Assembly: GCA_023435025.1 (NCBI GenBank)
Contig: JAEYSE010000003.1
Location: 1-28,587 of the forward strand
Origin: Bacillota bacterium
GTDB lineage: Bacteria; Bacillota; Clostridia; Christensenellales; CAG-138
Reading direction: 5' to 3'
DNA length: 28,587 nucleotides
In this document: positions 7,085 through 14,854 of the stretch, in pieces
Layout: each line of letters opens with the position of its first letter
Numbering within the stretch: position 1 is the stretch's first letter
Position numbers and translations under genes: made by a program
The notes under the pieces: generated by a model
Told to the model about the DNA's origin: nothing
What the model saw: only the letters and a program-made list of their open reading frames with translations
The model's database searches: none

Positions 7085-8164
7085 TTACTCCGCGCCTTCC
7101 GCGCTGCCCAGTTTGGCGGTGCGGTCCGCTAAAATCAGCGCGTCAAACATTTCATCCATATCTCCGTCCAGGAATTGCTCCAGCTTATAGAGCGTGAGGC
7201 CGATGCGGTGGTCCGTCACGCGGCCCTGCGGGAAGTTGTAGGTGCGGATGCGCTCACTGCGATCGCCGGAGCCGACCATGCTTTTGCGTGCGCTTGCCTG
7301 CGCCTCGTCCTGCTGGGTCTGGTACATTTCCAAGAGGCGGCTTTTCAACAGGCGCATGGCCTGTTCCTTGTTTTTTAGCTGCGAGCGCTCATCCTGGCAG
7401 GCGACGACAAGCCCTGTGGGCAGGTGCGTGATACGGATGGCGCTGTCGGTCTTGTTGACATGCTGGCCGCCAGCACCCGAGGAACGATAGGTGTCGATGC
7501 GGAGATCGCTGTCCTTGATGTCCACCTCCACGTCCTCCGCTTCCGGTAATACGGCGACGGTGGCGGCGGATGTATGGATGCGGCCCTGGGACTCTGTTTC
7601 CGGTACGCGCTGCACGCGGTGCACGCCGCTTTCGTATTTCAAACGGCTGTATGCGCCGCGCTTGCCGCCCAGGGAGATGACCACTTCCTTGACGCCACCT
7701 ATGTCGGTGACGTTATTGGTCAGATAATCCACTTTATAGCCATTGCGCTCAGCATAGCGCAAGTACATACGCAACAGATCTGCGCCGAATAGCGCGGCTT
7801 CATCCCCGCCGGTGCCCGCGCGAACTTCTATGATGACGTCTTTGTCATCGTTGGGATCCTTGGGCAGCAGCAGCACCTTGAGGTTATCCAGCAGCTTTTC
7901 TTCACGCTCAACGAGTTCATCAAGCTCCGCGTGCACCATTTCCTTCATTTCGGCGTCCAAGTGCTCATCCAGCATGGCACGGCATTCCGCACGCGCCTGC
8001 TGCACGGAAAGATACGCGTCATACTCCTGCACAATACCGCTTAAGTCGGAGTGCTCCTTGACAATGGCGCGCCACGCAGCCTGATCGGCCATGGCGTCCG
8101 GTTCTGCAAGGGCCAGGCTCAGTTTTTCATACCTTTGTTTAATCAGCTCGAGCTTGTTCTTCAT
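7085..8164 (-). CDS. prfA: Peptide chain release factor 1
   Basis: Recognises UAA and UAG stop codons and triggers peptide release on the ribosome. The 359-aa length is standard. The stop-codon reading motif is the RF1-type PET (188-190) in RVPETESQGRIHTSAATVA. The catalytic GGQ is at 232-234 in SSGAGGQHVNKTDSAIR; its Gln is the methylation target of PrmC, encoded nearby. The C-terminal GDRSERIRTYNFPQGRVTDHR segment is fully conserved. The ATG at 8164 follows GGGGAG. A 144-nt gap holding a palindromic repeat separates it from the upstream CapA-like gene, so the prmC-prfA pairing is interrupted here. Confidence 0.98.
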   Translation of the reverse strand: MKNKLELIKQRYEKLSLALAEPDAMADQAAWRAIVKEHSDLSGIVQEYDAYLSVQQARAECRAMLDEHLDAEMKEMVHAELDELVEREEKLLDNLKVLLLPKDPNDDKDVIIEVRAGTGGDEAALFGADLLRMYLRYAERNGYKVDYLTNNVTDIGGVKEVVISLGGKRGAYSRLKYESGVHRVQRVPETESQGRIHTSAATVAVLPEAEDVEVDIKDSDLRIDTYRSSGAGGQHVNKTDSAIRITHLPTGLVVACQDERSQLKNKEQAMRLLKSRLLEMYQTQQDEAQASARKSMVGSGDRSERIRTYNFPQGRVTDHRIGLTLYKLEQFLDGDMDEMFDALILADRTAKLGSAEGAE

Positions 8165-8237
8165 CGGGCTCCCCTTTTTCGTTTCGCATCCGGTCGGGAC
8201 GCGTTGATATCATGGTCTGCTACATCGCAATTTGTAT

Positions 8238-8300
8238 GTCATCCGCCCAAGCGAAGGCTCTTCCCCGCCGCTCATTCAGGTTTTCGCTTCGGCGAATGAC
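8238..8300. repeat. Imperfect 18-bp inverted repeat (REP-like)
   Basis: The left arm 8238-8255 begins GTCATCCGCCCAAGCGAA, and the right arm 8283-8300 is its complement with two mismatches in 18; the loop is 27 nt. The arms resemble the GTCATTC...GAAGCGAA palindromes dispersed in many bacterial genomes. It lies between the CapA-like gene and prfA and would form a stable hairpin in their shared transcript. There is no U-run on either side. Confidence 0.6.
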
Positions 8301-8308
8301 ACAAGCAA

Positions 8309-9631
8309 CTAGCCCAGCAGGGGCACGGCGTCGCCCGCCACACGTTCCACATGGGTGCGCGCGTTTGTAAGCTCCGTGTACTCCCGTTCGGAAAGCGCTC
8401 CGTAAGGCATAACGGCGGAAACATCCAGCAGCGCGGGCAGCGTTTCATGCAGCGTACGCCCTTCCACCTTATGTTTCGTGCATAAGAGGGGCAATATGCC
8501 AGCGCTCTCTAAAGAAACCCGGCCGTCCGGCGTTTTTATGATAGTCAGCTCCACATACATGCCATATGTCTTGGGAGCGGGGGACATGTTGGATATAAAA
8601 TTCCCCATGGAGTATACCACAAGGCCGGTGTATTCCGCACCATTTCGCTGCACTGACACATACTCGGCTGGTTGGACGACATGCGGGTGTGCGCCCAGAA
8701 CAGCGTCCACACCCTGTTCCAGCATCCATGCGGCCAGCTTTTTTGTAGAGCCTGTGGGTTTTTCCATATACTCCACATCCCAGTGCGGGAACGCGATGAC
8801 AAATTCCGCGCCCGCCTCGCGCAGCATGCGGATCTCCTCCGCCATTTTGGCTTTATCGAGCCTGCCCACGGCATAACTCCGCTCGCCTGAGCTTAGCTTG
8901 CCTTCGTAGCCATTGACACTGAATGTCCATGCGAGCAGCCCGACACGGATGCCGTTGACGTCAACGATGCGCGGCACCGCCCTGTCCTCCTCCGAAAGGT
9001 ATGAGCCCAGCTGGACAAGCCCTGCTTCACGCAATACCTGCGTCGTACGGAACAAACCCGCGCTGTCCCGGTCCAAACAATGGTTGTTGGCTGTGGTAAT
9101 AACATCAAACCCCGCGCTTTTTAATGATGCCGCCAATGCGGCCGGCGCGTTAAACGTCTGCAGCTCCCGTTCCGCCGGCGTTCCGTCCGGCAGCGGCGTG
9201 GGCGGGCTTGGCGCAGGGCCGGTATATCCGGCGAATTCCCCGGCAAGCGGGGTCTCAAGATTTCCGCACAGCAGGTCGGCCTTTGAAAACCACGGCTGCA
9301 TTGCATGAAAGCTTGGCGCAAAGTCATAGCTCTGCAGCGCGTCGCTCCAGGCGCCGCTTACCTGGCTCTGCATCATCATAATATCCCCCACCGCGCCGAT
9401 TCTGGCGTATACCGGAAGCGGCTCAGGCGTGGGGGTGGGTTCTAACGTCGGCGTGGGTGAAGGCTTCTGCGTAGGAACCGGCGTTGGCTGCTCGGGTGCA
9501 GGTAATTCCAGCACATCCGGCTCATCCATAAATACGGGCTGTATGTTACAGCCGCATAACAGGTTGACGAAGAGCACGCATACAAGCAAACGCGCCGTTT
9601 TCTTCAAGCGCCGCTTCTTCCCCTCGCGCAT
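8309..9631 (-). CDS. CapA-family lipoprotein (PGA_cap metallophosphatase-like fold)
   Basis: Predicted lipoprotein of 440 aa. A positively charged N-terminus and a hydrophobic stretch end in the lipobox LCGC with the lipidated Cys28. A Pro/Thr-rich linker (about 45-75, repeats of PTPxP) follows, then a CapA/PgsA-type domain beginning GAVGDIMMM. Other family landmarks are CGNLETPL, TANNHCLDRD, HWDVEY and LGAHPHVVQP, the probable metal ligands of a calcineurin-like fold. Family members act in poly-gamma-glutamate capsule synthesis or related envelope work, but no capB or capC partner is near, so the substrate is unknown. The ATG at 9631 follows GAGGAGGAACG, 22 nt after prmC. It splits prmC from prfA. 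Confidence 0.9.
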   Translation of the reverse strand: MREGKKRRLKKTARLLVCVLFVNLLCGCNIQPVFMDEPDVLELPAPEQPTPVPTQKPSPTPTLEPTPTPEPLPVYARIGAVGDIMMMQSQVSGAWSDALQSYDFAPSFHAMQPWFSKADLLCGNLETPLAGEFAGYTGPAPSPPTPLPDGTPAERELQTFNAPAALAASLKSAGFDVITTANNHCLDRDSAGLFRTTQVLREAGLVQLGSYLSEEDRAVPRIVDVNGIRVGLLAWTFSVNGYEGKLSSGERSYAVGRLDKAKMAEEIRMLREAGAEFVIAFPHWDVEYMEKPTGSTKKLAAWMLEQGVDAVLGAHPHVVQPAEYVSVQRNGAEYTGLVVYSMGNFISNMSPAPKTYGMYVELTIIKTPDGRVSLESAGILPLLCTKHKVEGRTLHETLPALLDVSAVMPYGALSEREYTELTNARTHVERVAGDAVPLLG

Positions 9632-9653
9632 CGTTCCTCCTCAGGAAACGGCG

Positions 9654-10478
9654 CTACTGCGCATCCACCTGTACTACGCGCGCAACGCCGTTATAATCGT
9701 ATATGCATTCCGTATGTCGCCCGGGAAACAGCGAAGCAACGTCCCGTGCCTGCATAGCTCCCACTTCCAGCAGCAACGAGCCGCCTTTGTTCAGGTGCGC
9801 TTCATACCCCAGCGCAATCTCCCGGTATGCAGAAAGGCCGTCCTCCCCGCCATAGAGCGCCAGCTCCGGTTCAAAAGCAACCTCGCGCTGCAAACTTTTC
9901 ATATCCTCCGCCGTCAGGTACGGCGGGTTGGATACGATCAGATCGAACCGGCCGGTTACAGGCGCAAAAAAACTGCCCTGCAGCATGACGACAGATACTC
10001 CGTTGTATTGCGCATTCTGTTGGGTAAGCGCCACGCAGTCCGGAGAAATATCAGAACATGTGACTGTAAGCCCACCAAGCCTGGCCATGGAGATTCCAAT
10101 GCAGCCCGTGCCGCAGCAAAGGTCCAGCGCAGTCTTATATCCGCGTTCCTTCGCGAGTTTCAGCGCGTGCTCACACAGCGTTTCCGTATCCTGCCGCGGA
10201 ATCAGTACGCCGGGAGCAACTTGAAACATTAGCCCCATAAAGCCCCAAACGCCGAGCAGGTATTGCAGCGGCTCTCCGTTTTTGCGGCGCTGGAGCAGTT
10301 CCTCCAATTGAACAACTTGCTGCTGCGTAAGCGGATGGTCCCGCTTCAAAAACAGTTCTCCCTGCGCGCAACCCAATATATGGGCCACGAGCAGTTTCGC
10401 TTGTTGCAGGCTTTCTTCTTGCGCAGCTACGCGCAGTTCCCGCTGCGCGCGCTCAAGCGCCTGTGCGACGGAGCTCAT
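9654..10478 (-). CDS. prmC: Release factor glutamine methyltransferase
   Basis: SAM-dependent enzyme that N5-methylates the GGQ glutamine of release factors, including the product of the nearby prfA. The 274-aa protein has an N-terminal helical domain that holds the release factor and a Rossmann methyltransferase domain. The SAM loop is DLCCGTGCIG at 119-128. The catalytic NPPY is at 184-187 in IVSNPPYLTAEDM. IPRQDTETL (93-101) is the conserved family segment. Its ATG overlaps the TGA of the upstream DUF1385 gene by 4 nt (ATGA), suggesting translational coupling. Confidence 0.96.
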   Translation of the reverse strand: MSSVAQALERAQRELRVAAQEESLQQAKLLVAHILGCAQGELFLKRDHPLTQQQVVQLEELLQRRKNGEPLQYLLGVWGFMGLMFQVAPGVLIPRQDTETLCEHALKLAKERGYKTALDLCCGTGCIGISMARLGGLTVTCSDISPDCVALTQQNAQYNGVSVVMLQGSFFAPVTGRFDLIVSNPPYLTAEDMKSLQREVAFEPELALYGGEDGLSAYREIALGYEAHLNKGGSLLLEVGAMQARDVASLFPGRHTECIYDYNGVARVVQVDAQ

Positions 10479-11563
10479 ACCGCTTCGGCTTCCCCCACCG
10501 TTTGCCCGACAGACTCCGACTCTGCAGGTCTGTTGTCCTCGGGTTTTTCCGCCTGTTCGGCAACGGCCTGTTCTTGAGAATTGGAATCGGCCTCCGCGGC
10601 TTCTTCCTCAGCCTGTTTCTTTGCAAGATATGAGGTGGGGTCCAGCGCGATTTTGAACGCGGTGATCGCCACTTCCAGCATTCCTTCGTCCGGCTCCACG
10701 GTGGTGATGTGCTGAAGCGCCATGCCCGGCGCACGCACAATGCGGGCAAGCAGGCTTTCGGACCTTCCGCCAAAGCGCAGCACCTCATAGGAGATGCCCG
10801 CTACCACAGGCAGCAGCAGAATGCGGGAAAACAGCCTGAGCCAGAAGTTCGCGTTAAAACCCACCGCAGCAAAGAACAATATGCTGATTGCCATGACAAG
10901 GAACAAATAATTCGTGCCGCAGCGCGGATGCAGGCGGGAATAGAGCTTTGCGTTTTCCGGCGTTAATTCCGCGCCGTGCTCGTAGCAGGCGATTGTTTTA
11001 TGCTCCGCGCCGTGGTACATGAACAGACGCTTGGTCTCCTTCATGCGGCTGATACCAAACAGATATCCTAAAAATATGGCCAGCCGGACGAACCCTTCTG
11101 TCAGGCTCTTCCAGATGGTAGCGCCTTCATAACCTCTTAGTATAAGACCACTCAAAAACGTGGGTAGCATAAAAAACAGGCCGACCGCCAACAGTATGGC
11201 CAGCACCACCGCAATATCCACTATGATTTTGTCCACCGGCCTTCCGGTGACTTTGGAGAGCCATTTTTCAAATTTGGAGGGCTCTTCTTCTATTTCTTCC
11301 CCGTAAAGCTCCGCCGAACGGGTGATGGTGCGCATGCCGGTGGTCAGGGAGTCCACAAACGTGACCACGCCCCGCACAATGGGCCAGCCCAGAAACGTGC
11401 CCTTTTTCGCTTTGTTTTCCTGTGCTGTATATTCGGTAGCGATGCTGTTGTCCGCCCGACGTACCGCAAGCGCGATTCCAGTGGGGGCTTTCATCATGAC
11501 CCCCTCCATCACCGCCTGCCCGCCGATGGTGCAAACATTCGCTTCTTTCGTTTTCTTATTCAT
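10475..11563 (-). CDS. DUF1385 (YqhQ-like) membrane protein
   Basis: Conserved Firmicute membrane protein of unknown function, 362 aa. It opens with the family signature IGGQAVMEGVMM (about 12-23). Hydrophobic segments follow near residues 115-150, 165-185, 220-242 and 255-275. YHGAEHKTIACYEHG and the RCGTNYLF segment are typical of the family and rich in His and Cys, which suggests metal binding. The last 60 residues are a charged Glu-rich tail. The start is set at the ATG at 11563, with AGGAG 7 nt upstream; a longer frame to 11593 has no ribosome site. It is the usual neighbour of prmC and prfA in Clostridia. Confidence 0.92.
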   Translation of the reverse strand: MNKKTKEANVCTIGGQAVMEGVMMKAPTGIALAVRRADNSIATEYTAQENKAKKGTFLGWPIVRGVVTFVDSLTTGMRTITRSAELYGEEIEEEPSKFEKWLSKVTGRPVDKIIVDIAVVLAILLAVGLFFMLPTFLSGLILRGYEGATIWKSLTEGFVRLAIFLGYLFGISRMKETKRLFMYHGAEHKTIACYEHGAELTPENAKLYSRLHPRCGTNYLFLVMAISILFFAAVGFNANFWLRLFSRILLLPVVAGISYEVLRFGGRSESLLARIVRAPGMALQHITTVEPDEGMLEVAITAFKIALDPTSYLAKKQAEEEAAEADSNSQEQAVAEQAEKPEDNRPAESESVGQTVGEAEAV

Positions 11564-11615
11564 GCATTTCTCCTGTCCAAGCGCATACCGCATATTGCGC
11601 GACGCCTATCTATTT

Positions 11616-11645
11616 ATTATAACACAGGAGCGCCGCTTCTGTCAT
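11616..11645 (-). promoter_or_regulatory. Promoter of the DUF1385-prmC run
   Basis: The minus strand carries ATGACA (11645-11640), an 18-nt spacer and a perfect TATAAT (11621-11616). Five of six -35 bases match. This starts the DUF1385-prmC-CapA-prfA run just after the rpmE terminator. Confidence 0.7.
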
Positions 11646-11676
11646 TTGAGCAGGCATGTAATTGTCGAACTACGCC

Positions 11677-11701
11677 AAAAAGCCTTCCTCATCGGAAGGC
11701 T
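11677..11701 (-). terminator. rpmE: Terminator after rpmE
   Basis: AGCCTTCC (11681-11688) and GGAAGGCT (11694-11701) form an 8-bp stem with a 5-nt loop. On the minus strand it is followed by TTTT, giving a good intrinsic terminator 36 nt after the rpmE stop. Confidence 0.85.
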
Positions 11702-11736
11702 CCATAGCTTAGCATGCCTTAGCCTGGCTTTTGGTC

Positions 11737-11934
11737 TTACATTCCGTAACGCTTCTTGAAGCGGTCCACACGGCCGCCGCTGTCTACCAGCTTTTGCCTG
11801 CCGGTATAGAAGGGGTGGCATTTGGAGCAAATTTCCACCTTGAGTTCGCCCTTTACGGAGCCGGTCGAGAACGTTTCGCCACAAGCGCAACGGACGACGG
11901 ATTCGCCATAGTTGGGATGTATATCCTTCTTCAT
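11737..11934 (-). CDS. rpmE: 50S ribosomal protein L31, zinc-binding type
   Basis: Small ribosomal protein of 65 aa located at the 50S-30S bridge. It has the zinc-binding C+ form: CAC near residue 17 and CSKC near residue 36 supply four cysteines. The HPFYTGRQ segment and the FKKRYG ending are typical. The ATG at 11934 (MKKDIHPNYGES) is preferred over one 6 nt upstream because the ribosome site AAAGGGTGA directly abuts the earlier ATG. The zinc form means it may serve as a zinc store, exchanged for a non-zinc paralogue under limitation, as in Bacillus. It lies between rho and DUF1385, the usual Clostridia order. Confidence 0.97.
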   Translation of the reverse strand: MKKDIHPNYGESVVRCACGETFSTGSVKGELKVEICSKCHPFYTGRQKLVDSGGRVDRFKKRYGM

Positions 11935-12003
11935 TGTCATTCACCCTTTCCGGTACAACCGATGGTATCTAAAGCGGCCGCGCCGCAATGCGTCAGCCTA
12001 AGT

Positions 12004-12009
12004 ATTATA
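12004..12009 (-). promoter_or_regulatory. rpmE: -10 box of the rpmE promoter
   Basis: A perfect TATAAT lies on the minus strand at 12009-12004, about 70 nt before rpmE. The -35 at 18 nt is weak (TTGCAT). It follows the rho terminator, so rpmE probably has its own transcript. Confidence 0.5.
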
Positions 12010-12059
12010 TAACAGCGCGGCTCAAAAATGCAATGGGTTTCTTTTGAAATCCATTAAAT

Positions 12060-12099
12060 ATGCGGGGTCGGCCATATATTCACATAGCCTGCCCCGCAT
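12060..12099 (-). terminator. rho: Hairpin after rho
   Basis: ATGCGGGG (12060-12067) and CCCCGCAT (12092-12099) form an 8-bp stem extended inward by GGC/GCC across a small bulge. On the minus strand ATTTAATGG follows. It is a moderate intrinsic terminator 13 nt after the rho stop. Confidence 0.65.
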
Positions 12100-12112
12100 T
12101 GTAGTAGAAAAA

Positions 12113-14104
12113 CTACTTTCCGAAGCGCGAGGAGGTGGTGTAACCGTCCTTTTCGTATATGCTCAGCCACTCCCTGAGGCGGCTTAGGAACTCCTCGTTG
12201 GTATTGGTCTTTTCAAGCATGTTGATGAACTGTTCCGTCACATCCGCCGGGTTGCCGCCGGAAAGCACGCGGCGCATGGTAAATACGCCTTCGAGCTCAG
12301 CCTTACTAAGCAGCAGCTCTTCGCGGCGTGTGCCGGACTTGTAGATATCGATGGCCGGGAAAATCCGCTTTTCCGACAGCTTGCGGTCCAGATGGATTTC
12401 CATATTGCCGGTGCCCTTGAACTCTTCAAATATGATATCGTCCATACGGCTGCCGGTTTCCACAAGGGCCGTTGCGATCACGGTGAGGCTGCCGCCGTTT
12501 TCAATGTTTCGCGCCGCGCCGAAAAAGCGCTTGGGCTTGTGCAGCGCGCCGGGGTCCAAACCGCCGGAAAGCGTCCTGCCTGTGGGGGGGATGGAAAGGT
12601 TGTAGGCGCGGGCAAGACGGGTAAGGCTATCCATCAATATGATGACGTCCTTTCCCATTTCCACAAGGCGCATAGCCCGCTCAAGTACCATTTCCGCCAC
12701 GCGGGTGTGGTGCTCGGGCAATTCGTCAAATGTGGAAAAGAGCACCTCGCCTTTGATGCTTCTCTGCATATCCGTCACTTCTTCCGGGCGCTCGTCAATG
12801 AGCAGCACCATCAGGTGCGCGTCCGGATGATTCCGTGAAATGCCATTTGCAACATTCTTTAAGAGCGTCGTTTTACCGGCCTTGGGCTGCGCTACGATCA
12901 TGCCGCGCTGCCCCTTACCGATGGGCGCGATAAGGTCGATCAAACGGATGGCAAGATTGTTCTGCCCCGGGTATTCAAGCGTGAGCCGCTCGTCAGGATA
13001 TACGGGCACAAGCTCTTCAAAGGGTCTGCGCGGGCCCATTTCCTCGGGGGCAACGCCGTTGATGGCAGTGATGTATAAAAGTGCCAAGAACCGTTCGCCT
13101 TCCTTGGAGGGGCGGGTCTTACCCGTGACCATGTCGCCTGTCTTTAATGAAAAGCGCCTGATCTGCGCGATGGAAACATATACGTCACGGTTGCCGGGAA
13201 GATAATTATCCGAGCGCAGGAAGCCGTACCCGTCAGGCAAAACTTCCAGAACGCCTTCGGCGTCCCCGCAGTCTCCGCCCTGTAACAGCTCGGGCACAGC
13301 GGGGTTACTGGTACCGTATTCCTTGTTATAATAGCCTTCCTGACGGCGCAAGCCCTGAGCGTCGCCAGCATCCTGCTCCGGTGCGAAAGGTTGGGGCGGC
13401 TGATAACCCTGCTGCTGGAAACCGCCTGCAGGCTGGAAATTGGGCTGCTGCTGGTAGCCGGGTTGCTGTTGATAGCCGGATTGCTGCTGGTATCCCGGCT
13501 GCTGCTGGTAATTGGGCTGCTGGTATCCCGGCTGCTGCTGGTAATTGGGCTGCTGGTAAGAAGCGCCTTGCTGCTGCTGAAAATTGTTGCCGTATGGCCT
13601 GCGCTGCTGGTAGTTGTTCTGTTGCTGCTGATAGCCGCCATATGTGCGGCGCGGTTGATAGGCGGTATCGCTTTGCTGCTGATAGCCGCCATATGTGCGG
13701 CGCGGCTGGTAGGTTGTGTCGCCCGGTGCCTTTGCCTGGTAACCGGGGGCAACGTAGGCGGGCTTACGGAACTCTTCCTGCTCCCGCGCGGGCGGAACAA
13801 ACGCCGCCTGCGCAGGGGACGGCGCCTGGCTTTCAGGAGCCACGGGGGGAATCTCAACGCTCTTTGGCCGACGGGCCGGTGAGCGCTCCGTCTCCTCTTC
13901 CGAGCCGAGCATCAGAGGCTCGTCTTCATCCGGCTTTTCTATAGAGAGTTCCGGCGCTTCTTCCTCCAAAGCACCAGACTCGCCGCCAAGCAACATATCT
14001 ATGAGTTCACTTTTACGGTATTTTGTAATAGATTTGACCCCGGCAAGTCTTGCGAGTTCTCTTAGATCCGCAAGACTCTTTGTTTGTAGAGCTTCTTTAT
14101 TCAA
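12113..14104 (-). CDS. rho: Transcription termination factor Rho with a prion-like insertion
   Basis: Hexameric RNA-dependent ATPase that ends transcription at unstructured C-rich RNA. The 663-aa length is far above the roughly 420 aa of E. coli Rho. Order: Rho_N helical domain (1-41); an acidic and Pro-rich linker (42-130); a Gln/Tyr/Pro/Gly/Asn-rich low-complexity region (131-240, about 40 Gln and 16 Tyr, almost no acidic residues); the cold-shock RNA-binding domain (about 280-350, DGYGFLRS); and the ATPase core. The core has Walker A PKAGKT at 407-412, Walker B VIILMDS at 487-493, and GTGNMEIHLDRKLSEKR at 564-580. The TTG at 14104 is chosen because AAGGAGAGG lies just before it and MNKEALQTKSLADLRELA is the family start. 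The upstream ATG at 14122 would put the ribosome site inside the gene. Confidence 0.96.
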   Translation of the reverse strand: MNKEALQTKSLADLRELARLAGVKSITKYRKSELIDMLLGGESGALEEEAPELSIEKPDEDEPLMLGSEEETERSPARRPKSVEIPPVAPESQAPSPAQAAFVPPAREQEEFRKPAYVAPGYQAKAPGDTTYQPRRTYGGYQQQSDTAYQPRRTYGGYQQQQNNYQQRRPYGNNFQQQQGASYQQPNYQQQPGYQQPNYQQQPGYQQQSGYQQQPGYQQQPNFQPAGGFQQQGYQPPQPFAPEQDAGDAQGLRRQEGYYNKEYGTSNPAVPELLQGGDCGDAEGVLEVLPDGYGFLRSDNYLPGNRDVYVSIAQIRRFSLKTGDMVTGKTRPSKEGERFLALLYITAINGVAPEEMGPRRPFEELVPVYPDERLTLEYPGQNNLAIRLIDLIAPIGKGQRGMIVAQPKAGKTTLLKNVANGISRNHPDAHLMVLLIDERPEEVTDMQRSIKGEVLFSTFDELPEHHTRVAEMVLERAMRLVEMGKDVIILMDSLTRLARAYNLSIPPTGRTLSGGLDPGALHKPKRFFGAARNIENGGSLTVIATALVETGSRMDDIIFEEFKGTGNMEIHLDRKLSEKRIFPAIDIYKSGTRREELLLSKAELEGVFTMRRVLSGGNPADVTEQFINMLEKTNTNEEFLSRLREWLSIYEKDGYTTSSRFGK
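13440..13735. repeat. rho: Degenerate tandem repeats encoding the Rho prion-like region
   Basis: On the plus strand, CTGCTGCTGGTA-type units alternate with ATTGGG or TCCCGG blocks between 13440 and 13560; on the coding strand they give NYQQQPGYQQ units. A second, longer repeat of about 45 nt near 13627-13710 encodes two copies of YQPRRTYGGYQQQ. Near-identical DNA copies suggest recent unit duplication and possible length variation between strains. Confidence 0.8.
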
Positions 14105-14554
14105 CTCCACCTCTCCTTTCATAGACGTACAAAAAATAACTATATGATCTGCTACGCAGCGGCAAAAACACACTGCGCACAGAAGATAACCCTGTGCATG
14201 GGCAAACGCATGTGCTCTTTTTGCATGGACAATTGATGCTGATGCAATATAGGATACCCGAAAACCGGCTGCTTAAACCAAGCCTACACGGATTTAGGCA
14301 ACGCGTTTCAATCTATTGCCCTACGAAATTGCCAAAAAGATCAGCCCGGAAGAGATAACTCCAGTCGTAATTATCATAGAGTATGCGTATGGCATTGTCA
14401 ATAGCACCGGCATCACGAGCTTTTCAAAAATCAGCTTGTTTTGCGCATGTTTGCATTGATGTCACAAAGAATTTACACATTTACCGTATAAACGCTGGCA
14501 CATGCGCATAGCATGCTATGACAGGGGTATCCACACCGAAGGAGGAAAAGGCAT
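14105..14554. other. 450-nt gene-free divergent region between rho and yabP
   Basis: I find no plausible gene here. On the minus strand a TATAGT -10-like box lies about 40 nt before rho, with no convincing -35. On the plus side, before yabP, there is a perfect 14-nt palindrome CATAGCATGCTATG (14507-14520). About 25 nt before it, GTCACAAA (14461-14468) and CGTATAAA (14485-14492) loosely resemble a sporulation sigma-E promoter, but spacing and bases are not convincing. The stretch is more AT-rich than the genes around it. Its length fits a regulatory leader for rho, which autoregulates in some bacteria, or a decayed gene. Confidence 0.5.
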
Positions 14555-14854
14555 ATGCCCGATTACCGGGAGCTGGACAGCGGAAAATCCCGCACGCGTA
14601 CACACAACGTGCACATTGATAACCGGAAGCGTACGAGCATCACGGGCGTAAGCGATGTGGAAAGCTTTAACGAGCAGGAAATTATACTGGAAACCGAAGC
14701 GGGCGGTTTACGAATAGAAGGGGAAGGGCTGCATCTTTCCAAGCTGAACCTGGACGATGGGCAGGTGGTGATTGAGGGCGAGGTGCTCTCTCTGGAATAC
14801 GAGCCCACGGCACAGGAACGCCGCCCCGGCCTGTTTGCCCGCATGTTCCGATGA
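14555..14854 (+). CDS. yabP: Sporulation protein YabP
   Basis: Small sporulation protein of 99 aa that works with YabQ in spore cortex formation in Bacillus. The body holds the YabP-type beta-rich domain: NVHIDNRKRTSITGVSDVES near 20-38, then FNEQEIILET and LHLSKLNLDDGQVVIEGEV near 60-77. There is no signal peptide. The ATG at 14555 follows AAGGAGGAAAAGGCAT, a strong site with slightly long spacing. It overlaps yabQ by 4 nt. Its presence, with yabQ, is the clearest sign in the window that the organism forms spores. The usual upstream S4-domain gene (yabO/rqcP) is missing here. Confidence 0.93.
   Translation: MPDYRELDSGKSRTRTHNVHIDNRKRTSITGVSDVESFNEQEIILETEAGGLRIEGEGLHLSKLNLDDGQVVIEGEVLSLEYEPTAQERRPGLFARMFR

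Noticed and set aside
13440..13735. Regularly spaced repeats that might suggest a CRISPR array.
   Set aside because: The repeats are coding, in frame with Rho, uneven in spacing, and there are no cas genes.
13381..13944. Long open frames antisense to rho (for example 13391-13882) that look like leucine- or alanine-rich proteins.
   Set aside because: They mirror the Gln/Tyr repeats of Rho in other frames, have no ribosome sites and read as low-complexity shadows.
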